A DNA stretch of 43,386 bases. It comes from Akkermansiaceae bacterium (lineage in GTDB: Bacteria > Verrucomicrobiota > Verrucomicrobiia > Verrucomicrobiales > Akkermansiaceae). Positions 1-13,200 of this stretch are shown here, in pieces. The notes under the pieces were generated by a model, which was not told where the DNA came from, searched no databases, and was given only the letters and a program-made list of their open reading frames with translations. The stretch is taken from positions 1 through 43,386 of the forward strand of contig JALOUA010000001.1 in assembly GCA_025457625.1 (NCBI GenBank), in the 5' to 3' direction. The position numbers and the translations under genes were made by a program. Position 1 is the stretch's first letter. Every line of letters begins with the position of its first letter.

Positions 1-1205
1 CGTCGGCGCAGAGAACCAGGCTGTGTGAATCGGCGGCGGCGATGGCCACCACCATCTTGCCGGCCAGCGCGCCACTTTGATCCACAAGCACCGGCCTGCT
101 GCGCGAGGTGGTCGTGCCGTCGCCAAGCTGGCCCTCGCTGTTTTGTCCCCATGCGGCGAGCGTGCCGTCCGAACAAAGTGCCAGGGAGTGGCGGTATCCG
201 CTGGCCACGGCGGTGATCGCCTTGCCGGCAAGCACGCCGGAGCCATCGACCATTACGGGCAGTAGTGCATTCGTGGCAGAGGCATTCCCGATCTGCCACT
301 CCTGGTTTCGACCCCAGGCGTTCAACACCGTGTCGGCCCAGTGCAAGACGAGGTCATTGCCATCGCCACCAAAGTAATTGGCCACGAAACGATATGACAC
401 GCCGTTGTGAATCAAGGTGATTGCCCGGCCATGTGGGAGATTGTCGAATTCCGCTTGGATCAGCCGGATGCCCGATTGCTCGATGACCCGCAGGTTCGTT
501 CCGTGAGCGGGTGCGTATTGGAGCGCGAACGAGGCATTCATGCCCGCACCGGAGAAGAACGGCGCGCGCATGCCGACATCGCCCGCGCTGCGGAAAACGA
601 AGGAATCCTTCACCCGCGTGACCGTGACGCGGTAATCCATCCGGCTCGCGCCACCGGCGGCCTTCACATTGATGACGATTTCGTTTTCACCCGGTGCAAG
701 AGCGATCGGTGCGCTAGGGACACCGGATGCCACCATACTGCCGTTCACTTCAATGACCGCATCCGAGTGGGCGGCCACTGGAGTCACGCGGAGGCTCGCG
801 GTGGCAGCGGAAACCACGGCGCGGTAGCTCGCGATCAGGGGTTGGAATGCAGGCTCCGTCGTCGCGCCATCGATACCCAGAGCGGCCAAGGTGGCGAGCG
901 CGCTGGTGGTGAATGTCTGGTTCTCCCCGCGCACAACCCCAAATGATCCGGTGGTCACCACGCGGAAATGATAGGTCGTACCCGGCAACAGATCCGCCAA
1001 CGCGGCGCTCACCGGTGTGGTGCCTGTCCCCTCGACCGAGGCGGGGCTGGCGGCGACTGTGAAACCGTAGCTCGTGGTCGGTCCGTATTCGAACGATAAG
1101 GTGGCGCTCTGGCCGTTGGGATTGACGCTGCCGAGCAAAACCGCGCGGTTGTCGCCCACATTACTGGCGGCGAGTGTGGTGGCGCGCGGACCAAGGGGCG
1201 AGGTA
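1..1205 (-). repeat. Module 7 of giant protein, cut by window edge
   Basis: The FN3-like, cadherin-like and GND domains are complete. Only the first part of the propeller is present, with RCC1 motifs near 167 and 3. The frame is still open at base 1, so more of the propeller, and perhaps more modules, lie outside. Confidence 0.8.
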
Positions 1206-4200
1206 ACGATCGCGAGGTTGCTTTGCGTGTACGCTCCGGTCAGCGGGCGGGTCATTTTTTCGCCGGCGAGCAGGTTTGCCATGCTGGCCGCGATGGGGGT
1301 GTTGGATTGGTCACTCGAGTTGTTGCCGAGTGCGCCGGAGCCGTTGTTGCCCCAGGCGGCGAGCGTGCCATCGTCGCACATGGCGAAGCTGCGGTAGGAT
1401 GCGGCATGGATTGACCGCACCACCTTGCCGGCCAGCACACCCGAGCGGTTCACCAGGACCGGGATGTCGCTGTTGGTGGTATTGCCGGTGCCGAGACTGC
1501 CCGCGCTGTTGTTGCCCCATGCGGCAAGGGTGCCGTCGGCGCACATGACCAAGGCGTGTTCAATGCCCGCCACAAGCGCGACAACCTGTTTGCCCGCGAG
1601 CACTCCGTCGTTGCGGATCCAGACCGGAGTGGAGCGCGAAACCTTGGTCCCGTCGCCCAACTGGCCGCCGCCATTGCCACCCCAGGACGCCACCGTGCCG
1701 TCGGAGCAAAGCGCATAACTGGAGGTATGGCCCGCGGCGACCGCAATGACCTGTTTTCCGAACAAAACGCCGGTTTGATCGACCGCCACAGGCAGCGGGC
1801 TGTTGACGGTGGTGCCATTGCCCAATTGACCGGTGGAGTTACCACCCCATGCCGCCACGGTGCCGTCGTCACACAAGGCCAGGGTGTGGCTGCCCCCAGT
1901 GGAGAAGGCGACAATCCGCTTGCCGGCCAAAGCGCCGGTCATGCTGGTGGCTACGGGGACATTGCGGTTGGTGGTGCTGCCGTCGCCAAGCTCGCCGCCG
2001 CTGTTCGATCCCCATCCGAAGACCGTGCCATCATCGCATAGTGCAAGAGTGTGGAATCGGCCCGCGCCCAAGGCTGTGACGCGCTTGCCGGCCAAGGCAC
2101 CGGTCTGCTGAACGGCTACGGGCAACAGGGAGGATGCGCTGTTGCCGGTGCCAAGCTGGCCAGCCTGGTTTCTTCCCCAGGCAAACAGGCTGCCATCGGC
2201 ACACACCGCAACACTGTGATCCTCGCCGCAGCCGCCACCGATGATGGTCCTCCCGGCCAGGGTGCCGCCGGCATCCACCGCCGTGGGCAACAGCCGGTTG
2301 GTGCTGGTTCCGTCGCCAAGCTGGCCGTAGCTGTTGGCACCCCACGCGAACAGCCGTGTGTTCGCCCATTCGAAGACGAGGTCGTTGCCACTACCACCGT
2401 AGTAATTGACGATATAGGGATAGTCGATGCCGCCATGGGCCAGATACACCGTTTGCCCCTGGGCCAGGTTGTCGAAGCGGCCCGCAATGAAACCGATGCC
2501 GGTATTTTCCAGGACCGGCAGCGAGAGACCGGAGACAGGCGCAGTGCCGAGGGAGAGTGCCGGGGGAATGCCAGCAATTGAAAATCCACCTGCGCGTATC
2601 ACGGATTGCGGAACGGCGGTGAGATTCATCGTGAGCGGCAGGCGCGTCACCGTGATCTGGTAGACACGGGTGTTCAGCGAATCCGCCGAGGTGACCGTCA
2701 CCGGGAAGGTGGTCGTGGCGGACGAAAGCGGCACAACGACATCCGGCGCCGCGGGCGTGCCTGCCACCGTCACGGATGCGGCGGCGTCCAATGCCGTGGG
2801 AGTGATGCGGATTTCCACGGCATCCGCCGGAAGCGTCACGTCGTAGCTCGACCGGGCCGGGGAAAAAGCAGGAGCAAGCGACCCGCGGTTGAGCGACAGC
2901 CCGGCGAGATCGGCCAGCCGGGTGGTGGTGAAGGTGCCGGTTTCCCCGGCCACCGATCCGTAGGGGTTTTCCACCACGATACGGTAATGATAGGTGGTGC
3001 CCGGCGATAGGCCTCCGAGGGTCGAGGAAATCCCCCCGACCGCAGTGCCGGAAATGTCAGCGGGATTCGGAATCACCAGCTTGCCCAGCTTCGGCGTGGT
3101 GCCGTATTCGAAGCGGACCGCCGCCGTGGATCCGTTGCCTGAGGCCCGGCCTTGCAGGGTGGCGGTGGTGTCGGTGATCGAGGTGGCCGCCAGGGTCTCC
3201 ACCTGCCGCGGCGGGGGCGGCATGGCGACCACGGCGAGGCCATGAGCCGCACCGATCCCCACCTCGATCACCCGCTCGCCGGGGGCGAACGCCGCGAGAT
3301 TCAGGGCGACCGGCAGGTTGCTGGCCATGCCGCTACTGAAGCCGGTGCCCCAGTGCGCCACGGTGCCGTCGCTGCAGAGCGCGACGCTGTCATTCATCCC
3401 GGCAATCATTTTCACGACTGTTTTCCCGGCAAGAACACCACTGCGGTTCACGAGGACAGGCGATGACCTGAGCACGTTGGTGCCATCGCCCAGTCGTCCA
3501 TCGTTGCGCCCCCAGGCGGCCAGGGTGCCGTCCGAACACCAGGCAAGTCCGTGGGAATCGCCGGCCGCGATGCCGACCACCGTTTTGCCGGCCAGCACGC
3601 CGCTTCGGTCCACCAGCACCGGAAGGCTGGGAGTGGCGGAAATCGTGCCATTGCCGAATTGCCCCTCATCATTGCTTCCCCAGGCCACCAGCGATCCGTC
3701 GTCGCACAGAGCCAGCGCGAAATCGTCTCCGGCGGCGGCGGAAACCACCCGCTTGCCGGCGAGCACTCCGGTATGATCGACGAGCACCGGCACCTGGCTG
3801 GCCGTGGTGTTTCCCGTGCCAAGCTGCCCGCCGTTGTTGGTGCCCCAGGCGGCCACGCGGCCGTCATCGCAGACGGCGAGGCTCAAGTTCCTGCGGACGG
3901 AGATGCCGACGACCCGGCGGCCGGCAAGCACCCCCGAGGAATTGACGGCCACCGGGCTGGCAGTGGCGTTGAACGTCGTGCCATCGCCCAACTGTCCGCT
4001 AAAGTTACTGCCCCACGCGGCAAGGCTACCGTCCGAGCACAGCACCACGCTGTGCCCGGTGCCGGCCGCCAGTGCGACCACCGTTTTGCCGGCCAGCACC
4101 CCTTCCTGATAGACGGCCACCGGTAGCGAAGAGGATTCGCTGGTGGAGACAACCGGGCCACGGCCCAGGCGGGCGCTGATCCCGTTGCCCCAGGAGGCCA

Positions 4201-7200
4201 GCGCGCCATCGGAGCAGAGCGCGAGCGAGTGGTCGTCGCCGCCGGTCATGGCGATCACGGTCTTTCCCGCCAGGATCCCGGAGCGGCTCACCGGCACGGG
4301 CACGGCGCTGTTGGTGCCGGTGGTTCCGTTGCCGAGTTGACCATAGAAATTGAATCCCCACGAGATCGGCCGGGTATGGGCCCATTGCAGCACCAGATCG
4401 TTGCCGTCGCCGCCGTGGTAATTGACGATGAAATCATAACCCACACCGTCGCGTTCAAGAGTGATGGTTTGTCCGTGTTTGAGACCGGCAAAGGTGCCCA
4501 CGATTGAAGAAGGGCCGGTGACCGTAGCGATGGTGAAATGTGTTCCAGTCGTTGGCTTGTAACCGAGCGCGATGGACAGCGGATTACCAGCGGGTGCCAG
4601 GGATTCAACCACCAGGAACGGCTGGCCGGAACCATCGAGCAGCACTTGCGACGGCAAGCGGGTGACGGTGAGCCGGTAAATGGTCGTGTTTCCACCACCG
4701 GGCGCGATGACCTCGGTTTCGATCGGGTTGTTGCCAACCACCAGCGGTTGCGGCGCGCTCGCGCTGCCGGAAGCGACCGGAACACCAGCCACGCGCACGG
4801 TGGACGCCGCCTCCTTGGCCTGCGGAGTGAGGATGATCGATTCGATGCCGGCGGGGACAACCGAATGATAGTTGAGGACCCGGGAATTGAAGGCTGGGGA
4901 GATTGTTCCATGACTCATGGAAAGTCCCGCCAACGAGGCGAAGTCGGTGGTGTTGAAGGTCAATCGCTCCCCGCGCACCGTGCCGCCGTTGCCGGTGGCG
5001 ATCACCCGGAAGTGATAAGTGGTGCCGGAGATCAATCCGTCGATCATCGCACTGACTTGCGTTTCCCCGGTGCCGCTGGCCAATCCCGGCGTGGCGGCCA
5101 CGGTCTGGCCATAGGCCGGCGTGGGACCATACTCGAAGGCAATCGTGGTATCGGTGCCGTTAGGACGCACCGCGGCCCGCAGGACCGCACGGGTGTCACT
5201 GATGTCGGTGGCCGCAAGCGTGTCGGCCTGCGCCGCGGGCGGGGAATTGACCAGCACGAGGAAGTGATTGTCTCCGGCGGCGATCGAGCCGAGGCGCTCG
5301 GACGGTTTCAATGCCGCCAGATCGACCAGTGCCGGTTCACCGAAATTAAACGATGCGTATTGCCAGTGAACCAGGGTGTTGTCGCCGCAGCGCACAAGTC
5401 GTGCGGACGGGGCGCACGCGATTTCCTCCACATTACGTCCCGACAGCACGCCGGAGGCATTCACGAGCGAGACGGAACCGGAAGAACCTGGCGAGCCGCC
5501 CCACTGCACCAGCCTGCCGTCATTGCAAAGCGCCAGACTCGAGGTGAATTTGCTGGAAAGCGCGACCGCACTGCGGCCGGAAAGCGGGCCTGTCGCGTCG
5601 AGAGGGCGAGGCGACCGAATGGGTAGCGAAAAGCTCACGAAATATCCGAGTGAGCCCGAATTATCCCGTCCCCAGGTGAACAGTGTGCCATCCGAACTAC
5701 GTGCCGAATTGAAGTCCGAGCCTGCGGAAATTTCGACCAGGGTTTTTCCATCGAGATAGCCGCCGGGCTCCACGAGACGGGGCTTCAGACTCACGGTGGA
5801 GGAAGATCCCCCGGTGTTGTCTACGTCGATGCCCCAAGTGACGAGCGACCTGTCGCTGCACAGCACGAGACTGTGGTTGGCACCGGCCGCCAGCCCGATG
5901 ATGCGTTTGCCGGCAAGCACGCCGTTTTGATCGACGCGCAACGGCACCGCGGACGAGTTGCTCCCGCCGTAGCCGAGTTGCCCGTTGACGCCAAGGCCCC
6001 AACCGACGAGCGTTCCATCGGAGCAGAGCGCCAGCGCGTGTCTGACGCCGCAAACCACCTTGACCACGGTCTTGCCTTCAAGCACGCCCTCGGTGTCCAC
6101 CCACACCGGGCGGTTGCTGTTAACCTTGCCGCCGTTGCCCAGCTGGCCCACGTCGTTGATTCCCCATGCCGCCATGCGACCGTCCACGAGCAGGGCGACA
6201 CTGAAACCGGCGCCCGCGCTGATGCTGCGGATCGCTGCACCGGCAAGCAATGCCTCCGGGTCGGTCGGTGAGGGAGTGGCCCGTGCCGCTTCAGTGCCGT
6301 CACCGAGCTGGCCGGTGGTGTTGGTGCCCCATGCGAGGATTCGCTGGTTGGCCCATTGCAAGACCAGGTCGTTGCCATCGCCGCCGAAATAGTCGGCAAC
6401 CCACTCGTAGGTCATGCCACCGAATGTCAGGTCGATCCGTTGACCTTGGGACAGATTTTCAAATGTTCCCTCAACCAGATGGTCACCGGTGTTTTTGACC
6501 AAAGTAAGCCTGGTCCCCGGTTGGGGTGCGAAGTTCAGGGCGATGGCGATCTCAAGGCCTTCCGGGGCGAAGGATTCGACGGTGACCGGCAGCGAGGAGG
6601 CGGAAGCGAAGGCAAAGCTGACCGGCAGGCGGGTCACAGTGAGGGTATAGGACAGGATGTTACCGGCACCGGCGTTCACCGCGATGGTCACGGTATTGTT
6701 GCCGGTGGTGAGGGGGAGGGTCTGGCTGGAGCTGCCCGAAGCGACCGGCGTGCCGTTGACAGTGACGGTCGCCTCTGCGCTGGCGGCCACCGGTTTGACC
6801 GTGATCGAGGTGGTGCCAGAGGCCAATGCCAGGCTGTAGCGGGTGACGCGGGGATCGAAGGCCGGACTCAGCATGCCCTCACCGGTGGCAAGGCCAGTTA
6901 GAGTGGCTAGCGTGCTGGTGGTGAAAATCTGGTCCGCACCCTTGACGGTGCCGCCGACACTGGTGGCCACCACGCGGAAGTGATAGGTGGTGCCCGGTAT
7001 CAGGCCGGTGAGGTTGGCGCTCACCGTGGCCGCAGTGGTCCCGGTGAGCACCGATGGTGTGGCCGTGACGGTGCTCCCGTAGGCAGTGGTGAGGCCGTAT
7101 TCGAAGCTTACGGTGGCGCTGCCGCCCTCGGCATCCGCACTGGCGTTGAGGGTGGCGACGCTGTCGGCGACTGCGCTGGCCGCGAGGGTGGTGACCTGCG

Positions 7201-10200
7201 GCGCGGGAGGCACGGAAACAATGGCATAACTGCTGTTGGCACCGGCGGCGGCGCCGATGATGCGCTCACCGGCTTGCAGCGAGGAAGTGTTGACCAGCAC
7301 CGGCGTCGAGCTACTGGTGGTCGAGTTGTTGCCCAGCTGGCCGTTGAAGTTATAACCCCACCCGACCATGCTGCCGTCCGAGCACCAGGCCAGGCTATGG
7401 TTGCTCCCCGCAGCAAGGCCCACCACGGTTTTTCCGGAGAGAACCCCGCTGCGGTTGACCAGCACCGGCAGGTTGCTCTGGGTGGTGCTGCCGTTGCCGA
7501 GCTGGCTGGAGCTGTTGCCACCCCAGGCGGCCAGCGTGCCGTCGGAACACAGCACCACGGTGTGGGAGCTGCCGCAGGCGATCGCGGTGACCGTCTTGCC
7601 GTTGAGCACCCCGCTGCGGTTGACCAACACCGGCGAAGTGCTGTTAAAATCGCTGCCGTTGCCCAATCGCCCGTTTTCCCCGTATCCCCACGCGGCCAAG
7701 GTGCCATCGGAACACAGGACCACTGCGTGGGAGCTGCCGCAGGCGATCGCGGTGACTGTCTTGCCGTTGAGCACCCCGCTGCGGTTGACCGGCACCGGCA
7801 CATTGCTCTGGGTGGTTCCGCCGTTGCCGAGTTGGCCGGAGCTGTTGGAGCCCCATGCCGCCAAGGTTCCGTCCGAACACAGTGCCAGCGAATAATAGGA
7901 GCCCGCCGAGATATGGGTCACGGTTTTGCCCGCCAGCGCGCCGATGCGATTCACAGCGAGCGGCACCGTGCTCTGATAGACATCGTCGTTCCCGAGTTGG
8001 CCGGAGCTGTTGGATCCCCATCCCGCCAGTGATCCGTCGGCGCACAGTGCGAGGCTGTGTTCGTAAGCTGCCGCGATCGAGATCGGCCATGATCCGGCCA
8101 ACACACCGCTGCGGCTCACTAAAACCGGCACATTGTTAGGGATCGTAGTGCTGCCCAGTTGACCCCTGTTGTTGCTGCCCCAGGATGCAAGTGTGCCGTC
8201 TGAGCAGACAAGCAAGGCATGGCTGTCGCCCTTGTCGAGCCTGAGCGGGACCTTGCCGGCCAACACGCCGTTCATGTCAACCGCCACAGGCACTTGGCGT
8301 GCGGTGGTCGTGCCGTCGCCGAGCTGCCCGCTCGCGTTGTCGCCCCACGCCAGCAACCTGCGGTTGGCCCACTGCAGCGTCAGGTCGTTACCGGTGCCGC
8401 CGAAGTAGTCGGCCACGAACGGGTAGTCGATGCCGCCGAAGCTCAAGCTCACGCGCTGGCCCTGCGCGAGGTTGTCGAAGACGCCCTCGATCGGCTGGCT
8501 GCCGGTGTTTCTAACAACCGTCAGGCTGGTGCCCACCGTCGGCGCGAAAGCGAGGCCCAGCTGGATCGTGTGGCCGCTGGCGCGGAAGACGGCCGCCGTC
8601 ACCGGCACGGTCGTCGCCGAGGAAAACGAAGCCACGGCGGGCAGGCGCGTCACGGTGACCGTGTAGGTCTTGGTGAAGGCCGCGCTTTCGGGAGTCACCA
8701 CCACGGTGAGCGTGTTGTTGCCCACAGTGAGGTTGCGCGGCGCGCTGGCGTTTCCGGAAGCGACAGCGACACCATTGACGGTGATGGTGGAAGTGGTGTT
8801 TTCGGCGACCGGCGTCACAGTGACGGTAGCGGCGGTGTTCTGCACCGAGGCGGCGTAGGTGGTGACTTCCGGTGAGAAGGCAGGCGACAGGACCCCTTCA
8901 TTCAAACTCAGGCCGGCGAGCGATGCGGACTTGCTGGTGGTAAAGGTTTGGTTCTCCCCGTAAGTGGTGCCGCCCGCGCTGGTGGCGACCACCCGGTAAT
9001 GATAGGTGGTGCCGGTGACCAGGTCGCCGAGGGTGGCGCTCACCGCGGTGGCCGTGGTTCCCGTCAGAGTGGCGGGCGCAGCGGTGACTGTGGAGCCGTA
9101 GCTGGTAGTCAGCCCGTATTGGAACGACACGCTGGTGCTCGAACCGTTGGCATTGACGGTGCCGCGCAGGGTGGCGCCGGTGTCGGTCATGCCGGTGACC
9201 GCCTGGGTGGTGGCTATCGATACCGGTGGCGAGGCCACCAACGCGAGATTGTGAGTGCCGCCGGCCACCACCGAGAGGTAACGTTCACCGCTGCGCAAAG
9301 CGCTGGTGCTGACTAAAACGGGTACTGAACTGTTGGTGAAACTGCCGTTGCCGAGGGCGCCGAAGGTTCCGTTCATACCCCAGGCTGCCAGGGTTCCGTC
9401 GGTGCACAATGCCAGCGAATGATAGTCACCCGCCGAAATCCGGGACACGGTCTTGCCCGAGAGCACACCCGTCCGACTGACCAATACCGGCAGCGTCCTC
9501 TGGCTGGTACTGCCGTTGCCCAATTGCGAGAATTGCCCGTTTCCCCATGAGGCGAGCGTGCCGTCGGAACACAACACCAGGCTGAATTCACCACCCGCTG
9601 CCAACGCGATGATTGTTTTACCCGACAAAACCCCGCTGCGATTCACCGCCACCGGTGCCGGGCGATTTGTGGTGCTGCCGTCGCCAAGCTGCCCGTAAGT
9701 GTTCTCACCCCACGCGGCCAGGGTGCCGTCCGAACACAAGGCCAAGCTGTGCCACCAACCGCACGCCACCGCAGTGATCGTCTTGCCGGCCAATGCGCCC
9801 ATGGAAACCAATGGCACCGGCACCTTGCTGTAGTTCCAGCTCTCCTCGCCGCCCCAACCGCCGAGCGTGCCGTCCGCGCCCAGTGCGAGACTCTGGTTAT
9901 TTCCCGCGGTGAGTGCCACCAGCGGGCGGTCTGCGAGCACGCCCAGCGATGCCAGTGCGGTCGGCACCAGGTTCTCTCCGCTGTTGCCACTCGCCTGTCC
10001 GGAAGTATTATCACCCCAAGCCACCAGCGCGCCGTCGGTACAGAGTGCGAGCACGTGTGCATGCTTGCTGGTCAGCAGCCTTACCTGGCGTCCGAACAAG
10101 GCACCTTCGTTATCCACCGCCACCGGCACGCTGCGCGCCCGATAATCGTTGATGCCCAGTCGGCCATCCTCGCCATTTCCCCAAGCAGCCACCCGGCCAT

Positions 10201-13200
10201 CGGCAGACAAGGCGTAGCTGGTTTTCCTGCCCGCCGCCACCGCAGTCACCGTCTTGCCGAAGAGCACTCCCGTCATGTCCACAGCGACCGGCACGTTGCT
10301 GACGTCAAGGTTGCCGCGGCCCAATTGGCCGTCGGTGTTGTAACCCCAGGCCAGCAACCGGGTGTTGACCCAGCGCAGCACCAAGTCATTGCCGGTGCCG
10401 CCGAAGTAGTCCACGACGAATCGATAGGAAATCCCTGAATGCACCAGGTTCACCTGTTGTGCTTGGGCGAGGTTGGCGAAGGTGCCGCGGATCGGCTCGA
10501 AACCCGTGTTGTTGACCAGGGTCAGGCTGGTCCCGACGCTTGGCGCGAAACTCAAGGCAAGGTTCGCGGTCAGGTCGCCCGCCGAAAAGTCGGCCGCAGT
10601 CACCGGCACGCTGCTGGCCGAGGTAAAAGTGAAGCTCGCAGGCAAACGGGTCACCGTGATCCCGTAACTGCGCGTGGTGGCACCCCCGGCGGCGGTGACC
10701 ACGACGCTGATCGTGGTATTGCCAACCGCCAGATTGACCGCCGTGCTGGCGCTGCCGGAGACCACCGTCGTGCCGTTGACGGTGACGGTGGCTCCGGCTT
10801 GGGCCACCACCGGCGTCACCAAGACGCTCGATGTCGCGTTCGATACCGTTGCCACATAGTTGGTCCGGGCCGATGTGAATGCGGGTGCCAGGCTGCCGTT
10901 GCTCAGGCTCAGGGCCGCCAAACCCGCCAAGTCGGAGGTGGTGAAGGTCTGGTTCTCGCCGGTCACCCGCCCGCCGGCGCTGGTGGCCACCACGCGGTAG
11001 TGATAAGTGGTGCCGGCCACCAAGCCGCTCAGGTTGGCGCTCACCGCAGTGGCCGAGGTGCCGCTGACGCTGGCCGGACCCGCCGGCACGGTGCTGCCGT
11101 AACGGGTGGTGAGACCGTATTCGAAACTCACCGCAGTGGTGCTGCCTTGGGCGATGACGCTGCCGTTCAATTGCGCGCCGGTGTCCTGGAGACCGCTGGC
11201 TGAGAGAGTGGTGGCAAGCGCTGCGGGCGGCAGCGCGGTCCGCGCCAGGACACTGCCCAAGCCCACGGCCGCCGTCTGAAACCGTTCGCCGGCACCCAAA
11301 CCACCCACCGCCACGGGCGCGAAGCTGTTGTTGGTGCTGCCATTTCCCAACTGGCCGTATGAGTTCCCCCCCCAACCGGCCATGCTGCCGTCGGAGCAGA
11401 GGGCATGGGTCGAATCACCTCCGCACAGAGCCGTGATGACCGTCTTGCCGCTGAGCGCACCGGTCCTGGCCGCCAGCAGGGGCACCAGGCTGCTGTTGGT
11501 GGATCCGTTGCCCAACTGACCGCTGCTGCCGAACCCCCAGGTGACTACCGAACCATCCGAGCACAACGCCACGCTATGGTAGAGGCTGAACTGATTGCTC
11601 CCGCGCGCATCGACTGCCGTCACCGAGCGGCCTGCCAGAACACCTGAACGATCCACCAAGACCGGCGCCAAGCGGTCGATGGTGGTGCCGTCGCCCAACT
11701 GCCCGCTGCCGTTATCGCCCCAAGCGGCGACGGTGCCGTCGGAACAGGCCACGAGGTTGAAACCAGAGCCCGCCGAAATCGCCACCACTGTCCTGCCCGC
11801 CAAAACGCCGGATCGGTCCACCACCACCGGCACCTTGCTGGTGGTGGTGCTGTTGTTGCCCAATGCCCCGCTCGAATTGGAACCCCAGGAAGCCAGCGTG
11901 CCGTCCGAGCATAAAACCAAATTATGCCACCTGCCTGCAGCGATCGCCACCACCGTTTTGCCGGCCAGAACGCCGCTTTGATCGACCAACACCGGCTCCG
12001 TCTTCGAAGTGCCAAGGCTCCCGCTGCTGTCGCCGAGCTGTGAACTGGTATTCGATCCCCAACTGGCCAGGGTGCCGTCGGCACACAGGACCAGGCTGTG
12101 GGTCTGGCCCGCCGAGATCGCGATCACCGTCTTGCCCGCGAGCACGCCGTTCTGGCGCACGGCAACTGGCACCTGGGATTTGGCAGTGGAACCGTTGCCC
12201 AACTGGCCGGAGGAGCCGTTGCCCCATGCCGCCAGCGTGCCGTCGCTGCACAGAGCCAGCGCGTGGCGTTCGCCGAGGCTCACGCGCGTCACCGTCTTGC
12301 CCGCCAAGACCCCGTCCGCCACCACCGGCACCGGCAGACTCCGCGGCGAGTACGTGCCGTCGCCGAGCACGGATTCAGAATTGTAGCCCCAAGCCAGCAG
12401 CCGCCCGTTGGCCCATTCAAGCACCAGATCATTGCCGCTGCCGCCGTAGTAGTTCGCCACAAACGGATATAGGATCCCGTTGAACGCCAGATCCACCTGC
12501 TGTCCCTGTGCCAGATTGTCAAAAGTCCCCTGAATCAGGTCCGTCCCGGTGTTGTTCACCACGGTGAGATTTGTCCCGGTCGGCGGCGCGAAGTTCAGCG
12601 CCAGGTTCACCGTGCCCGTCGGCTGATAGTTCGCGGCGGTGACTGGCACGGTGGTGGCGGAATTGAAGGTGGCGGCGACTACCGTTCCGCGCGTGACCTC
12701 GATCGTGTAGGTCAGACGGTTGACTCCATCCGCCGCAAGCACCGCAACGGACACGAGGTTGGGACCTTCCGCCAGGGCGATCGGCCCACTCGCGGTGCCC
12801 GAAGCCACCGGCACGCCGTTGACTGTTGCCGAGGCCCCGGCATGCAAAGTGGTGGGGGTGACCGCGATGGCAGAGGTGGCAGAGGGAACGCTCGCCGAAT
12901 AGCGGATTGTCGCCGGCGCGAATGCCGGGCTGAGCGGGATGCTGCCAAGCGACAGGTCTTTCAGCGTCGCCAGTGACGTCGTCGTGAAGGTCTGGTCCTC
13001 GCCGACCACCTGGCCGCCGGCGGTTTCCGCGACCACCCGGTAATGCCAGGTGCTGTCGGCGGGCAGCCCCGTCAGATCCGCGCTGACTGCCGAGGCAGTT
13101 GAGCCGGAAACCGTGGCCGGAGTGGCGGTCACCGTGCTGCCATAGGCGCTTGTCGGCCCATAAGAGAAAGACACGCTGGCCGTTTGGCCAAGTGGATTGA

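Noticed and set aside
4538-5626. A 362-residue plus-strand open frame (and others such as 6980-8032) within the first 14 kb.
   Set aside because: They are antisense to the giant minus-strand gene, have arginine/glycine-rich low-information translations and mirror its repeat period. They are shadows.
5697-12522. Possible frameshifts splitting the giant gene into many medium genes.
   Set aside because: Codon phase of the CSDG motif is the same in modules 1 to 6 and at the left edge, so a single frame explains all domains.
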